Shown piece after piece: positions 47,967-57,137 of a stretch of DNA of 64,000 nt. Source of the DNA: Paramoeba atlantica (lineage: Eukaryota > Discosea). The DNA lies in the NCBI GenBank assembly GCA_977017575.1, contig CDRNVI010000012.1:496001-560000 (forward strand), given 5' to 3'. The notes under the pieces are model-generated. The model was not told where the DNA came from, searched no databases, and saw only the letters and a program-made list of their open reading frames with translations. A program made the translations under genes and the position numbers. Numbering within the stretch: position 1 is the first letter of the stretch; every line of letters starts with the position of its first letter.

Positions 47967-49734
47967 GGAGTGTCAAGGACGCAATAAGTAGCAAGGATGT
48001 AATAGATGGATACAACCGACAAAAGAAGCGACGCGATTCAGAAACGGTAGGTGTGCTCCGATTAAAATTTTAGAACATCTCACTCAATGCGCAATATCCT
48101 GGAGAATGAGCAAGTGCATCGTTGAAGCGCATAGGACGTCCCCGGCGTACAGAAAATGCAGAGAAGATCGTGTCATACGTTTTAAGTTTAATATTTGAAA
48201 AAATGATTGGAGCTTTGGTCTGCAGACTCTATTAGACTCTGACAATAGTTAAAAAGCGAAAAACTAATATGCTACAAAGAAATGTACTTCTCGACAGGTC
48301 ATCCTCATTTTCCCTCTCTTTGTCTTTATTGTACTATCCCGTTCTCTGAGGAAAATTGCTTTTTGAAAATTGTTGGAAAATGAAGGATGATAGAAAGAGT
48401 GGTTAAATATTTTCTGTCTTTTACGAAAAAAATGAATTTTTAGTTTTCAGTATGTTCTGAAATTTTGATAGCCCCGTGACTTTGTTCATCAAGAAATTTC
48501 AGAAAGCAATCAGAAAAATGTGCAAAGTCAGGGGGTACATACAGTATGCAAAAAAACTGTTCACATGTTTGACACTTTTTTGTTGGTGGTGTTTCCCTGT
48601 GGCCAGGTGTCGTGTGCATTGAAGTAGTATATCAGAGTAGTGTACGCGTGGGTACTAGGTATATGTTGCCATAGAGCTTCCGACTCAATCGGCTTTGTAA
48701 CAAAAGTGTGATCGTATGCAAGTAAAGAAAAACATGTGAACAGTTTTTTTGCAATTTCGAGTTAAGATTTTTTAGGCGAAAAACACAATTTACTGATGCA
48801 TAAAAACGGAGTATGTACCTTCAAATGAATACTAGCGGAACTCTTTCTTGTGCCTTGATTGATGTCTATATGCGCCTACGCATGTAGTCGACCAAGGAAT
48901 GGCTTAACCTTGTGATATGCTTGCTCATTTCTATTTGACATGACTTTAGAGCTCCAGAACACCTGTGAATCGAGTTGCGCGACTTGCAATTGTTCTTTTT
49001 GGATGTTCTCTGTATGTGTTCTGGGGCTCCGAGGTGCGCCGAATGGGCTGTACATTCTAAAATCGTGTAAATCTCATTAACAGAGAAGATCTTCGTCAAC
49101 TTGCGACGCGAACTCTCCTCCCCCGTTCATCTCTGGCGAATTCAGATCCCCATGTAATCCACTCATTTTGAGCGGCTAAGGGCATGTGTGGCATTATTCT
49201 TCATTATTAGCGTATGCAAAATCAACGAACAGTTCAGTATTCGTGGTCCTTTGAAGCAGTACAATCTTACTAGTACCGTTGAGTGATATGCAGCACTATC
49301 AGGCCACCACACTCAATGGTACCTTGGGCAGTACACTCATCAAGACCTTTCGTTAGGAAAGGTTCGAATTCGTTAAGAATTCACGGCAAAGCCCCAAGTC
49401 AACCTTAAAAAATGTAAGTAGAAACTTGTAAAAAGTATGAACTTGTAAAAGTGTGAACTTTTAAAAACGTAAGCATGAACTGAAAAAGGACTTTGATATA
49501 TGAAAAAATACGATACTGATTTGATTTCAACCTTTTTAATGAGATATTACATCCCAGACGCGGGGTGGACATTATGCTGAGAAAATTCTGGTGAACTTAA
49601 ACATAAGCACGTCAAATCTATGTGTGTAATTGTACATGCCTGATAACTCCTCGTTACCTTCCAAGTTCAGTATACGTACGGACGACGGAAGCGTAGAAAA
49701 TCCAAACGTGCCTGAAAATCTGTTCCATTCCAGT
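47967..49734. other. Long intergenic region
   Basis: AT-rich, no gene seen. It contains the short MITE 48548-48752. Near 48950-49035 GAGCTCCAGAACAC faces GTGTTCTGGGGCTC. A 77-codon minus-strand frame (48866-49099) over that inverted repeat resembles nothing. Confidence 0.45.
48548..48752. mobile_element. Small MITE (205 bp)
   Basis: Terminal inverted repeats of 23 bp (GCAAAAAAACTGTTCACATG and its complement at 48730-48752). The left end is preceded by ACAGTAT. No coding capacity. Superfamily unknown, possibly Tc1-like. Confidence 0.6.
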
Positions 49735-50267
49735 TGTTTTTTCATGCACTTATAGTGCAGAGATTTGCCTCACTACATGTCCTTACCCGCATACGACGGG
49801 TGGATCACGTGAGGATTTGCCCTCGCTGGAGGAGAATGGGTGCAGAGAGCTGACGTCCCAGGTGCAGAGAGCTCGGTTGTCATGTGCAGGTGCAGAGAGC
49901 CGGTTGCGTAATCCCCATATTACAGTTTCTGGGGCAATCCGGGTGCAGAGAGCTGCGACAGAGCCGAGGTGCGGAGAGCTGGGTGATCGCCAGGTGCGGA
50001 GAGCCGGAAGTCGTAGCGAAGAACACGTCTAGTGGTCCTCAAGGGAGGCCCCCGTGACGCATTGCCTCCTCGGAAAGGTAGGCACGAGAAAGAGAAGCCG
50101 AGAGAGGGAAGCACACTCACTCCAGGAGAGTGAGTCGGGGAGGGGTGAAGGGTGAAAGGCGCGTCCCCTGCTTCAACAAAAAGAGAGACAGTCCCGACCT
50201 TAGTGTCGGCCGGCAACGGGCATATAATGTAAGACTATGCCCGTTGCCGGGGAAAGAAAGGATGAAC
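49735..50267 (+). mobile_element. Hairpin element S, copy 2 (about 533 bp)
   Basis: Full-length partner of 22685-23218. It has the same iterated GGTGCAGAGAGC motifs, CCGCATACGACGGGTGGATC near the start, AGTGGTCCTCAAGGGAGGCC, and a perfect 15-bp hairpin CCGGCAACGGGCATA (50210-50224 with 50236-50250, 11-nt loop) 17 bp before the end GGATGAAC. It abuts and truncates an LRR-gene fragment on its right. Confidence 0.75.
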
Positions 50268-50708
50268 AAGCAAAGGATGATGCAGATTTTCCAGCGACCG
50301 TGGAAGCAACGCAGTCTCCAACTCACCGCGCAGCTCGTTCTTGGAAAGGTCCAACTTTATTAGTCCCTGAGGAAGACTCTCCAATTGAAGTTCCCAGGTC
50401 AGATAGTTACACTGAGTACGATGCCCTCCGCAGTCAAAAATAATCAAAGAAGCAGGGATATTTTCCCAATGCATCGGGCCGTGCAGCTCAAGAGCGTTCC
50501 ATTGAATCGCAGTCACTTCGCCGGATGGGTCTAAATGTACACCAGGCCATTCGCTGGCTGGGATTTCGTCCCTCCATTGAATCGGAGTTTTTAGCAGATC
50601 TTTTACCATACGAAATAAGTAAAACTCTGGAGGTAGCGTTGCGCGTGAGACTTTCCCACAGAGTGAAGTTCGTGGTTCGTCCTCAGCGCAAGAGTACAGC
50701 AGAATCAT
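50268..50708 (-). pseudogene. LRR-protein gene fragment, cut by element S2
   Basis: From an ATG at 50708: WPGVHLDPSGEVTAIQWNAL followed by LRRs (LPQGLIKLDLSKNELRGELE, LLPRSLENL). The family pattern 'LP..L..LDLS.N.L.G.L' is common in free-living euglenozoans. The frame passes straight into S2 after LENL and ends in non-LRR residues, so the gene is interrupted here. Confidence 0.65.
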
Positions 50709-51377
50709 AAAAAAATCTATGCGTTAATGAACGTGGTGATGGGAATAAAAATGTAACCGTTTATACGACGAGGTGGAACTCAAGCTGAGTCTAAAACAAA
50801 TGTCAAAATACAAAATTCGGAAAAGGCTTACCAGCAATCGTATTACTTTCATCGAAGTAGGCTTTCTACAATAAAAATACTGCACAACATAGGATCTAAT
50901 TCCTAAACACAGTGGAGCGCTTCGCAACTATTTCCCATTTTATGACTATACGTTTTCCCCTTTTATGACTATATGTTTTAAAAATTACGTAACTGAGCTG
51001 GAAAGAAGCAAACAAATGAAAAGGGTTCACGATGTTAGCGCGTCGATCAAAATACTTCAGATTTGCTAGAAGAAAAATGGGGGAAACGACTTTTTCAAAT
51101 TCTTCGCTTGTGTAAATATGAAATGAGAAACTGCATCAACGTAAAATGTGGCAACAAAATGTAATTTATGTTACAATAAGGGATCAACATTTTCTTCATC
51201 CAAGGGGCAAATAGCCGATATTTAATCAAAACAATGCAAAACGCCAACATGACGAGCCAAACGGGGCAACTTCTGATCTCGTATAACATTACCTACTACC
51301 TTGTAGTTTAACTAACATACCCAACTTACCTGAACTCATCTTTATAAAGAATAAAACTTCTATTTTTGTATCACGCC
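50709..51377. other. Intergenic, AT-rich
   Basis: No element or RNA recognised; contains TTTTATGACTATA twice (near 50938 and 50960). Confidence 0.5.
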
Positions 51378-52607
51378 TCACAGTTGACTTTTATGAACCT
51401 TCGGCACGTCATCCGGGAACTCCTCCTCAAGCGGCAGCGTCATCGCATAGGTCACCAAATCCTGCGCACTCATCTTCCCCTCCAGCAACTGCGCCACCGC
51501 GGACAAAATCGGAACCCGAATCCCCAACCTCTCCGCCAACCTCTTTGTCGCCTTCGCCGTCGGCAACCCCTCCACCACCCCCCCTGCCCCCTCCAACGCC
51601 TTCTCCACCCCCACCCCGGTCGCCAGCAGCTGCCCGAACTTCGCATTCCGACTCAACCCCCCATAGCAGGTCAGCATCAAATCCCCCATCCCCGCGAGCC
51701 CCCCCATGGTCTGCGAGCGCCCCCCGAGCCCCACCACGAGCCTGCGGAGGTCCGCCCAGCCGCGGGTGAGCAGCCCGTTGGTGGTGTTCGGCCCCAGCCC
51801 CAGGGCCACCGCCATGCCGCACAGAATGCTCAGCACGTTCTTCAGTGCGGAGCACGCCTCCACGCCGCGCACGTCCGTGCTGGTGTAGACCCGGAACACG
51901 TCGGAGGAGAGGGCGCGCTGGATGAACCGGGCGGTCGGGGGGCTCGCCGAGGCGACGGTCACCCACGTCGGCCGGGCCTCCATGACCCCGCGCGCGAAGC
52001 TGGGCCCCGCGAGGAAGGCGGTGGGGTGGTGGGGCCCGAGCTCCGCGGAGAGGATGTCCTCGATGAAGTGGAGCGTGTCGACGGCAATGCCTTTGCTTAC
52101 GGAGAGGACAGGGACGGAGGGGGGGAGGTCGGGTTTGAGCGCCCGGAGGTAGGCACGGGAGAATTGGACCGGGATGGCGTGGATAAGGAGAGTGGAGCCG
52201 GGGATGGCCTCGGTGGGGGAGGTGGTGGCGGTGACGGTGGGGGGGAGGGGGGATTCGGGAAAACAGAGCGTGTTGCGGTGATGGGTGTTGATGTGGGTGA
52301 CGTGTTTGGTTTCACTCTCCCGCATGAGAATTTTTACGTGATGGCCGCTTCGTCCTAGGGTACATGCCATGGCAGTACCAAACGCTCCACCCCCCATCAC
52401 GCACACACGCATGATTTGTGTAGGATGGCGTAAAGGTCGGGAGGCGAGGTCCTTATGAATGAGCGCCATTTCCGCGTGTGTTACGAAACGTGGAGAGGCG
52501 CAGTGCTGTTGTGCCAGATCCCTCGCAATCACAGCACACAATTCGGGTGTGACGGAAATAGTGTCCCCGGCAAAGTGGTTCTGCACAGCAATCAAAACTT
52601 GGTCCAT
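51378..52607 (-). CDS. GPDH: NAD-dependent glycerol-3-phosphate dehydrogenase
   Basis: 409 aa from the ATG at 52607; the frame reaches 52781 but runs through a transposable element. Rossmann motif GGGAFGTAMA at about 72-81, FLAGPSFARG, VSKGI with the conserved Lys, ACSALKNVLSI with the catalytic Lys, TTNGLLTRGWADL and GLAGMGDLMLTCYGG: all hallmarks of the GpsA/GPD family. It interconverts dihydroxyacetone phosphate and glycerol 3-phosphate. Two additions stand out: ~65 residues before the Rossmann fold, and a C-terminal tripeptide SQL (KVHKSQL), a weak PTS1-like peroxisome/glycosome signal. In kinetoplastids this enzyme is glycosomal. A pyrimidine tract with CCGAG lies 4 bp before the start. 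Confidence 0.94.
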   Translation of the reverse strand: MDQVLIAVQNHFAGDTISVTPELCAVIARDLAQQHCASPRFVTHAEMALIHKDLASRPLRHPTQIMRVCVMGGGAFGTAMACTLGRSGHHVKILMRESETKHVTHINTHHRNTLCFPESPLPPTVTATTSPTEAIPGSTLLIHAIPVQFSRAYLRALKPDLPPSVPVLSVSKGIAVDTLHFIEDILSAELGPHHPTAFLAGPSFARGVMEARPTWVTVASASPPTARFIQRALSSDVFRVYTSTDVRGVEACSALKNVLSILCGMAVALGLGPNTTNGLLTRGWADLRRLVVGLGGRSQTMGGLAGMGDLMLTCYGGLSRNAKFGQLLATGVGVEKALEGAGGVVEGLPTAKATKRLAERLGIRVPILSAVAQLLEGKMSAQDLVTYAMTLPLEEEFPDDVPKVHKSQL

Positions 52608-52611
52608 TTTC

Positions 52612-52640
52612 CTCGGAAAAAAGGCAGTAAAAAGTAGTAC
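52612..52640 (-). promoter_or_regulatory. Predicted splice acceptor before glycerol-3-phosphate dehydrogenase
   Basis: The minus strand reads CTTTTTACTGCC then TTTTTTCCGAG, 4 nt before the ATG. A mobile element begins 22 bp further upstream. Confidence 0.4.
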
Positions 52641-52662
52641 ATACGGTAGTAAGGTATACGTA

Positions 52663-52834
52663 ATGTCCCCCCGTTTAAGCGCACCTCGTTTTCCGTGAAA
52701 AGTGCGCTTAAACGGGGGGGGCTGAATCTGTACATTAAAAAAAATTGGCGCCGCTTCGCGGCGCCGCAGTCTACACCTCACCTCTATGTGCGCTTAAACG
52801 GGGGTCTGACTGCGTGCGCTTAAGGGGGGGACAG
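52663..52834. mobile_element. C-run/box element, family A copy 2 (172 bp)
   Basis: TA at 52661-52662 and 52835-52836. Left end ATGTCCCCCCGTTTAAGCGC, right end (inward) CTGTCCCCCCCTTAAGCGC. Four copies of the box GTGCGCTTAAACGGGG in the standard plan, and a central hairpin GGCGCCGCTTCGCGGCGCC. The flanks on both sides carry TAGTAAGGTATACGTA. It sits 55 bp before the start codon of the dehydrogenase gene. Confidence 0.8.
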
Positions 52835-52868
52835 TATATGTAGTAGTAAGGTATACGTAGTAAGGTAT

Positions 52869-53350
52869 ACAGTCCAGCTCTTGGCTCCCCCCCGGCTGCA
52901 GATCGCACCGTAAGAGCTTTTGACCTGATTCCTTCGGCATTCAACAGATCTCGAAAAACTAGAGCGTTTACTGCCGTCATTTTGACCATACCGACCCCTA
53001 TGCGCATCATAGCTAAAAAATACAGGAAAAAGTAGGTGTTTTTTTCATAATTTAAAAAAATCCATTTGTTCTAATTTTTCAGAGCTTTTTTCTTTATAAA
53101 TGGTTTCTCATTCCCCCAGCTAGCCTCGTACCCCGCGGCGGTACCAGTCTTGTACTGCCGCCTGTACAATCTGGGCATTGCCTTTCTCATTCAATGAATT
53201 TGCGGGATACTCCCGTTCAATCTACACAAGGACAGTATATCAACTCTCCCAAAAACAAAACACCCCCAATCAGTCATAAAATAGTGCGATGAATCCAATA
53301 GAGAACGTTTGGTCCATAATGGACCGAATTGTAAAGGAAAAATTGAGGGA
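52869..53350 (+). mobile_element. U-family Tc1/mariner relic
   Basis: After TA (52867-52868) the end CAGTCCAGCTCTTGGCTC begins a ~105-bp repeat that matches, inverted, the right end of the copy at 59570-59962. Near its right side 53289-53340 encodes MNPIENVWSIMDRIVKEKL, the catalytic-Glu region of a Tc1 transposase. A LINE scrap (53120-53191) and a box element (53355 on) interrupt it. Confidence 0.7.
53120..53191 (-). mobile_element. 3' fragment of an RLE-type LINE
   Basis: The minus strand encodes EKGNAQIVQAAVQDWYRRGV plus RG and a stop, close to the last residues of the LINE at 53523-56948 (KGNAQIAHAAVQNWYRRGVR). It is a second copy of the same family, kept only at its 3' end. Confidence 0.75.
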
Positions 53351-53354
53351 GATA

Positions 53355-53491
53355 CTGTGCCCCCCCACTTTTTCGAAAAAAGGACAATTAAATGGGGGGG
53401 ATCAATTTATTTGGTTAGATGAAACAAAGGTCCCAAACTTTTTTCATTATTTTAGGAATGAAAACAGGTTTAGGAAGCAAATGAAAGAAAC
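53355..53491. mobile_element. C-run/box element, family D, left part
   Basis: TA (53353-53354) then CTGTGCCCCCCCAC, a short T/A hairpin and the inner box GGACAATTAAATGGGGGGG. The same box family occurs at 57540-57690. The right end is missing because the LINE 3' tail begins there. Confidence 0.6.
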
Positions 53492-56400
53492 CTTTTTTTT
53501 TGTTTGTCCGCCCCCGAGCCCATTAGCGCACGCCCCTACGGTACCAGTTTTGTACCGCGGCATGCGCTATCTGGGCGTTCCCCTTTTGGATGGCTACCCC
53601 GATTGCCATGATGAAGTGGCTGAGGCAACCATTCTTCTCGCCGGTGGCCTTCCGAGCGACCAGATTTAGAAACTGGAGGGTCTCGGGTCCGGGGACACCG
53701 TACGTGGTGAAGGCCAAGGGGAAGAAATCCATCTCCCTGTCCCCCGTCATTTCCTCGTGAGTGCGCCTTTTGAGACGCTCTGCCTGCCTCACGGTGAAGG
53801 AGGGATCAGCAGCCTCCTTATCTACGTAGGACGGGGCCAGTGGGTTTACCACCGTCGCGTCCACTAGGACTAGCTTCCGCCCCAAAAGGAAACAAATGTC
53901 CGGTCCCCGACCGTTATCGAATCTAGGTTCGACGAGGTCTGGGGAGAATCCGTACTGGATTAATAGGTTGCGGAAAGTTTCCTTGACCCCCTTGTGGCGA
54001 GAGGCTTGTGTCTTTCCCCGAACCTTCTTACAATCCATGGCGTGGACGCAGAACTCCTCATTTTTGAGGGCCGCGCCACACACACATTGGATTTCTGGTT
54101 CGGAGGTGGGGGCCACCATGTACCGGACTCTAGCGGCGGTCTCCCATTCGGGATCCCGCATGTAGTACTCCGGCCTGTTCGGCCACGCATTCATCCACTT
54201 GGTCGAGTGGATGTTCTGGATCTGTCGCATGCAGACCAGATGCGTGGCCGACGGTGCCTTGTCCAAAGCAGCCGCCCCATAGGCGCGTCTTTGCTCCCTG
54301 GCGGGGGTGCCGGGGGACTGGCCTTGTAAGGCCTTGACTGCTTTGGCCTGCATGTCCTCCGCTTTGTCTTCGAAGGGGATGGTGCCCAGGAAGTCCGCCG
54401 TAAAAAGTTTGTTTACGAACGGCGTCGTTCCCATAGCACCCATCCCTCCGATAAGAGCTTCGGAGCATGCGGTGATGGCCGCGTCCACCTGCAGGTTCGC
54501 CTTTTTGGTCACCCCCGGTTCGTGCGTGCAAACTATGTGGTTCCACCGGGGGCTCCCGCATAGGCGGAGGAGAGGGAGGGCGCACTGTCTGGGTAAATCC
54601 TTGAGTTTACCCAGGAAATTAGTGACCTTGGGGACCTTGGAGAGGACCCATTCCTCTTCCCGCGCTTCCGAGGCGCCAATGTACGCCCCCAGAAGTTTCA
54701 GTCCCCCCGGACCGTGTTGCATCCGGCTCCCCGAGAAAGCCGTGTGCAGGCCTGGGTGGCGGGTAGCAACCTTGCACTTGGCCAGCTGTGCCAGGCTGTC
54801 CGGGGAAGGCGTGATGTCACCCTGCTCCGTCACCGCGCCTTGGGTATTGGGGGGCGTGACACTGGGGGCCTTGTAGGGAGGGTCCGTCCCAGCCATATGG
54901 GGGTAAGGCGGCGGAGGGGAGGTGGGGCACTCGCATTCCTGACGGGAGGAGTTACGAGGAGAAGTAGAGGCCGCGATTCCCTCCATGATAGTACCTGCCC
55001 CACCCGGGGTAGGGGTTGTAGCGCCAGGGGTAAGGACATTTTGGGTCTCCCTCCGGGCCCGCCACGTCTTAGAATGAGGACCTGGGTTTGCCTCGATACA
55101 GCCTCTGCGGAGGTTGCATTGAACAACACGGGTGGTCCAGCCCGTTTCGCTTACCAGGGTTTCCGTGGGAAGGAAACAGCAAAGGAGCCCTTCTTCGTAG
55201 TTGCGGGGCTCCCAGGCACCGGTCATGATCCGGGGGATACCCAAGACCTCGTTCAGACCGGCGGGGATGTCGTGCGCCGCACTCACCCCTGGGGCGGAGA
55301 CCATGCCGTGGTGTGTCCCGTCATACACCCTGACTGTGGCTCCATCGCTAGGCCCTGGGGGAAAGGGGGGAAGGGAGAGGCTGACCGCGACTCTTTGCGC
55401 TCTGTCCAGCCCTTCCCAGTCGGTGATGGGGGTGGCTTCGCCGGAGATGTCCTTCGGCAGCAGGCTCTCTCCGGGGACCCCTAACGTGTTGCCCACAATG
55501 CTGATTGTGGCTTGAAACGAGCGTTCGGGCGGGCAGGGGATGACTATGTGACCCACGCGCTCGGGGCCAATGTCGAGGAGGATTTTGAGGACCTCTTCCC
55601 CAGCCGGCTCGTATGGTTTGTCCGGGACTTCCCCACAGGGTGCTCTCGCCTGTATCGGGTACGCGCCCGACCTGTCCGCCAGTGGAACTGGGGGGAAAGG
55701 AGAGGGGGGAGGGAGGAGAGGAGGGAAGTTGGGAATGGGGGGATGAAAGGAGCGTAGGGGGGGCACGGGCCATGGAGGTCCTTTAGCCACTGTGTTGACC
55801 TGGGCCAAGCGCAGGCGGGCTTCCTCGGCGCAGAACCCCTCATAGTACGCCAGCATGGAGGCGTACCGCTCCGTTTTGATCCGGAGGGCTTCAGGGGCAT
55901 GCTCCTTTAGCAGGGCAATAGATGCTTTCCTTAGCCGCTTGGGACCGTGCATCTTTACTAGGTGCGACTGTAGGGCTACATGGTGGGGTTGGGCTACCCC
56001 ACATTCAATGCAGACCAAATGGCCGGCATTGATCAGAAGAAAGCGATCCTCGATGGCTTTCTGGGCCGCGTGCAGACCACTGACAGCCTCCAGGGTCAGC
56101 TCATGGCGTGCCCGGGCCTCCATTTCCTCAAGGGAGATCCTCTCGTGCTCCGAGTGTAGGGTCGAGAGGAGACGCAGAGAGACAGAGCATCTTCTAGTTT
56201 GTGCTAGAGGGAGCCCCGAGCTAGAAGGGGAGGGGAGGAGTTTAAAGCGCACAGCGTCCATCTCCTTGAACTGCTGCGCTAGCGTGGGGAGTTTCGGCGG
56301 ACGCTCCGACGGGGCGGGGGCGTCGCTGTCCATCGCGTCCGACGTGATCGGGGGGGCGGTCGCCAGGCCAGGCGTCGAGATGCGGGAGTATGACGTGTTC

Positions 56401-57000
56401 CGACTGTCGGAGGTAGGGAGGGGAGCGAAGGAAACGTTGGCAGCTTTCCTCAAGATGGGGGTGGGGGCGACCGTAGTACCTGTACGGTCAAAGCTCCGGG
56501 ATCTGTCCCGAGAGGAAGAAGAACGTGGGATCCTGCGGGCTGTGGAGTTGGCTCGGGAGGATCGAGAGGAAGACGTGGAACGGGATGGAGGGGTCCCTGA
56601 GGCTTGCGTCGAGGCACGCACTCTAACGTCGTTCCTGTGCCGAGAGCGCAGAGTAACGCACTCCTCACACAGGCGGTTGTCCCGCCTGGTTGGCACGAAA
56701 GGGAGGCCACAGAAGTCGCAGGCACATGACTTGTGCTGCTCCTTGACACGGACGACCAAGTCCGGCCTCGCCTTCTTCAGCTCCTCGATGGAGAGCTGGC
56801 GCAGCCCCTCGGCCCCTACGGAGGGGTGGGGGCTGGAGCCTCGCCTGAGAGGGGTGGTAGCAAGTCCCCCTGAGGTCGAGGATGATGGGGTGTTAATCCC
56901 AGTATCGGAATCCTTGTATCCCCGGTGGCCACGCCGACGTCTGGTCATGGGCTTGCGCCGGGGAGAGAGAGAGTAGAGGTAGAAAAAGAAAAGGATTCAA
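53492..57000 (-). mobile_element. RLE-type non-LTR retrotransposon (LINE)
   Basis: One large minus-strand ORF (53523-56948), followed 22 bp after the stop by a short A-run (T9 at 53492-53500 on the plus strand), the expected 3' end of a LINE. The 5' side (56949-57000) is pyrimidine-rich on the coding strand, ending GCGCAAG before the ATG, like host genes here. The exact 5' limit is unknown; a GTA microsatellite lies upstream. It is inserted in a box element. Confidence 0.75.
53523..56948 (-). CDS. LINE polyprotein with zinc fingers, 2A-like site and RLE endonuclease, RT core missing
   Basis: 1141 aa, open throughout. N-terminal half: Cys4 zinc motif (C77, C80, C94, C97), an Arg/Ser-rich region, and a C2H2 finger (C313, C316, H329, H334) as in R2-type LINEs. 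At 616-624 GCIEANPGP is a 2A-like ribosome-skipping motif (break expected before P624). C-terminal half: KLLGAYIG at ~751 resembles the RT thumb. The zinc knuckle C955/C957...H969-x3-C973 and the PD (1016-1017)...D1030 motif in GPDICFLLGRKLVLVDATVV form a restriction-like endonuclease. The RT fingers and palm (no YxDD) are absent: only ~125 low-complexity residues separate the 2A motif from the thumb. It therefore looks non-autonomous, yet its frame is kept. Confidence 0.75.
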   Translation of the reverse strand: MTRRRRGHRGYKDSDTGINTPSSSTSGGLATTPLRRGSSPHPSVGAEGLRQLSIEELKKARPDLVVRVKEQHKSCACDFCGLPFVPTRRDNRLCEECVTLRSRHRNDVRVRASTQASGTPPSRSTSSSRSSRANSTARRIPRSSSSRDRSRSFDRTGTTVAPTPILRKAANVSFAPLPTSDSRNTSYSRISTPGLATAPPITSDAMDSDAPAPSERPPKLPTLAQQFKEMDAVRFKLLPSPSSSGLPLAQTRRCSVSLRLLSTLHSEHERISLEEMEARARHELTLEAVSGLHAAQKAIEDRFLLINAGHLVCIECGVAQPHHVALQSHLVKMHGPKRLRKASIALLKEHAPEALRIKTERYASMLAYYEGFCAEEARLRLAQVNTVAKGPPWPVPPLRSFHPPIPNFPPLLPPPSPFPPVPLADRSGAYPIQARAPCGEVPDKPYEPAGEEVLKILLDIGPERVGHIVIPCPPERSFQATISIVGNTLGVPGESLLPKDISGEATPITDWEGLDRAQRVAVSLSLPPFPPGPSDGATVRVYDGTHHGMVSAPGVSAAHDIPAGLNEVLGIPRIMTGAWEPRNYEEGLLCCFLPTETLVSETGWTTRVVQCNLRRGCIEANPGPHSKTWRARRETQNVLTPGATTPTPGGAGTIMEGIAASTSPRNSSRQECECPTSPPPPYPHMAGTDPPYKAPSVTPPNTQGAVTEQGDITPSPDSLAQLAKCKVATRHPGLHTAFSGSRMQHGPGGLKLLGAYIGASEAREEEWVLSKVPKVTNFLGKLKDLPRQCALPLLRLCGSPRWNHIVCTHEPGVTKKANLQVDAAITACSEALIGGMGAMGTTPFVNKLFTADFLGTIPFEDKAEDMQAKAVKALQGQSPGTPAREQRRAYGAAALDKAPSATHLVCMRQIQNIHSTKWMNAWPNRPEYYMRDPEWETAARVRYMVAPTSEPEIQCVCGAALKNEEFCVHAMDCKKVRGKTQASRHKGVKETFRNLLIQYGFSPDLVEPRFDNGRGPDICFLLGRKLVLVDATVVNPLAPSYVDKEAADPSFTVRQAERLKRRTHEEMTGDREMDFFPLAFTTYGVPGPETLQFLNLVARKATGEKNGCLSHFIMAIGVAIQKGNAQIAHAAVQNWYRRGVR

Positions 57001-57093
57001 CTTTAGGAATCTCCAAAGCGTTCGGATAAAGTTGGCTTTACAGAAACGGTATCTTTATCGTATGAGTAGTTTTTCTACCTATCCCGTACTAGT

Positions 57094-57105
57094 GTAGTAG
57101 TAGTG

Positions 57106-57136
<31 letters not shown>
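57094..57136 (+). repeat. (GTA)n microsatellite
   Basis: About 14 GTA/TAG units with one GGT interruption, just upstream of the LINE. Confidence 0.9.

Positions 57137-57137
<1 letters not shown>

Noticed and set aside
51366-52358. 330-codon plus-strand frame over glycerol-3-phosphate dehydrogenase
   Set aside because: His/Arg/Pro-rich antisense of a clearly conserved enzyme.
51378-52607. Bacterial contamination, because the dehydrogenase looks GpsA-like
   Set aside because: It sits in line with eukaryotic genes, has extra N-terminal sequence and a PTS1-like end, and eukaryotic protists also have this type.
54714-56976. Plus-strand frames of 189-373 codons across the LINE
   Set aside because: Mirror frames of a GC-rich ORF; no motifs, while the minus strand has zinc fingers and the RLE motif.
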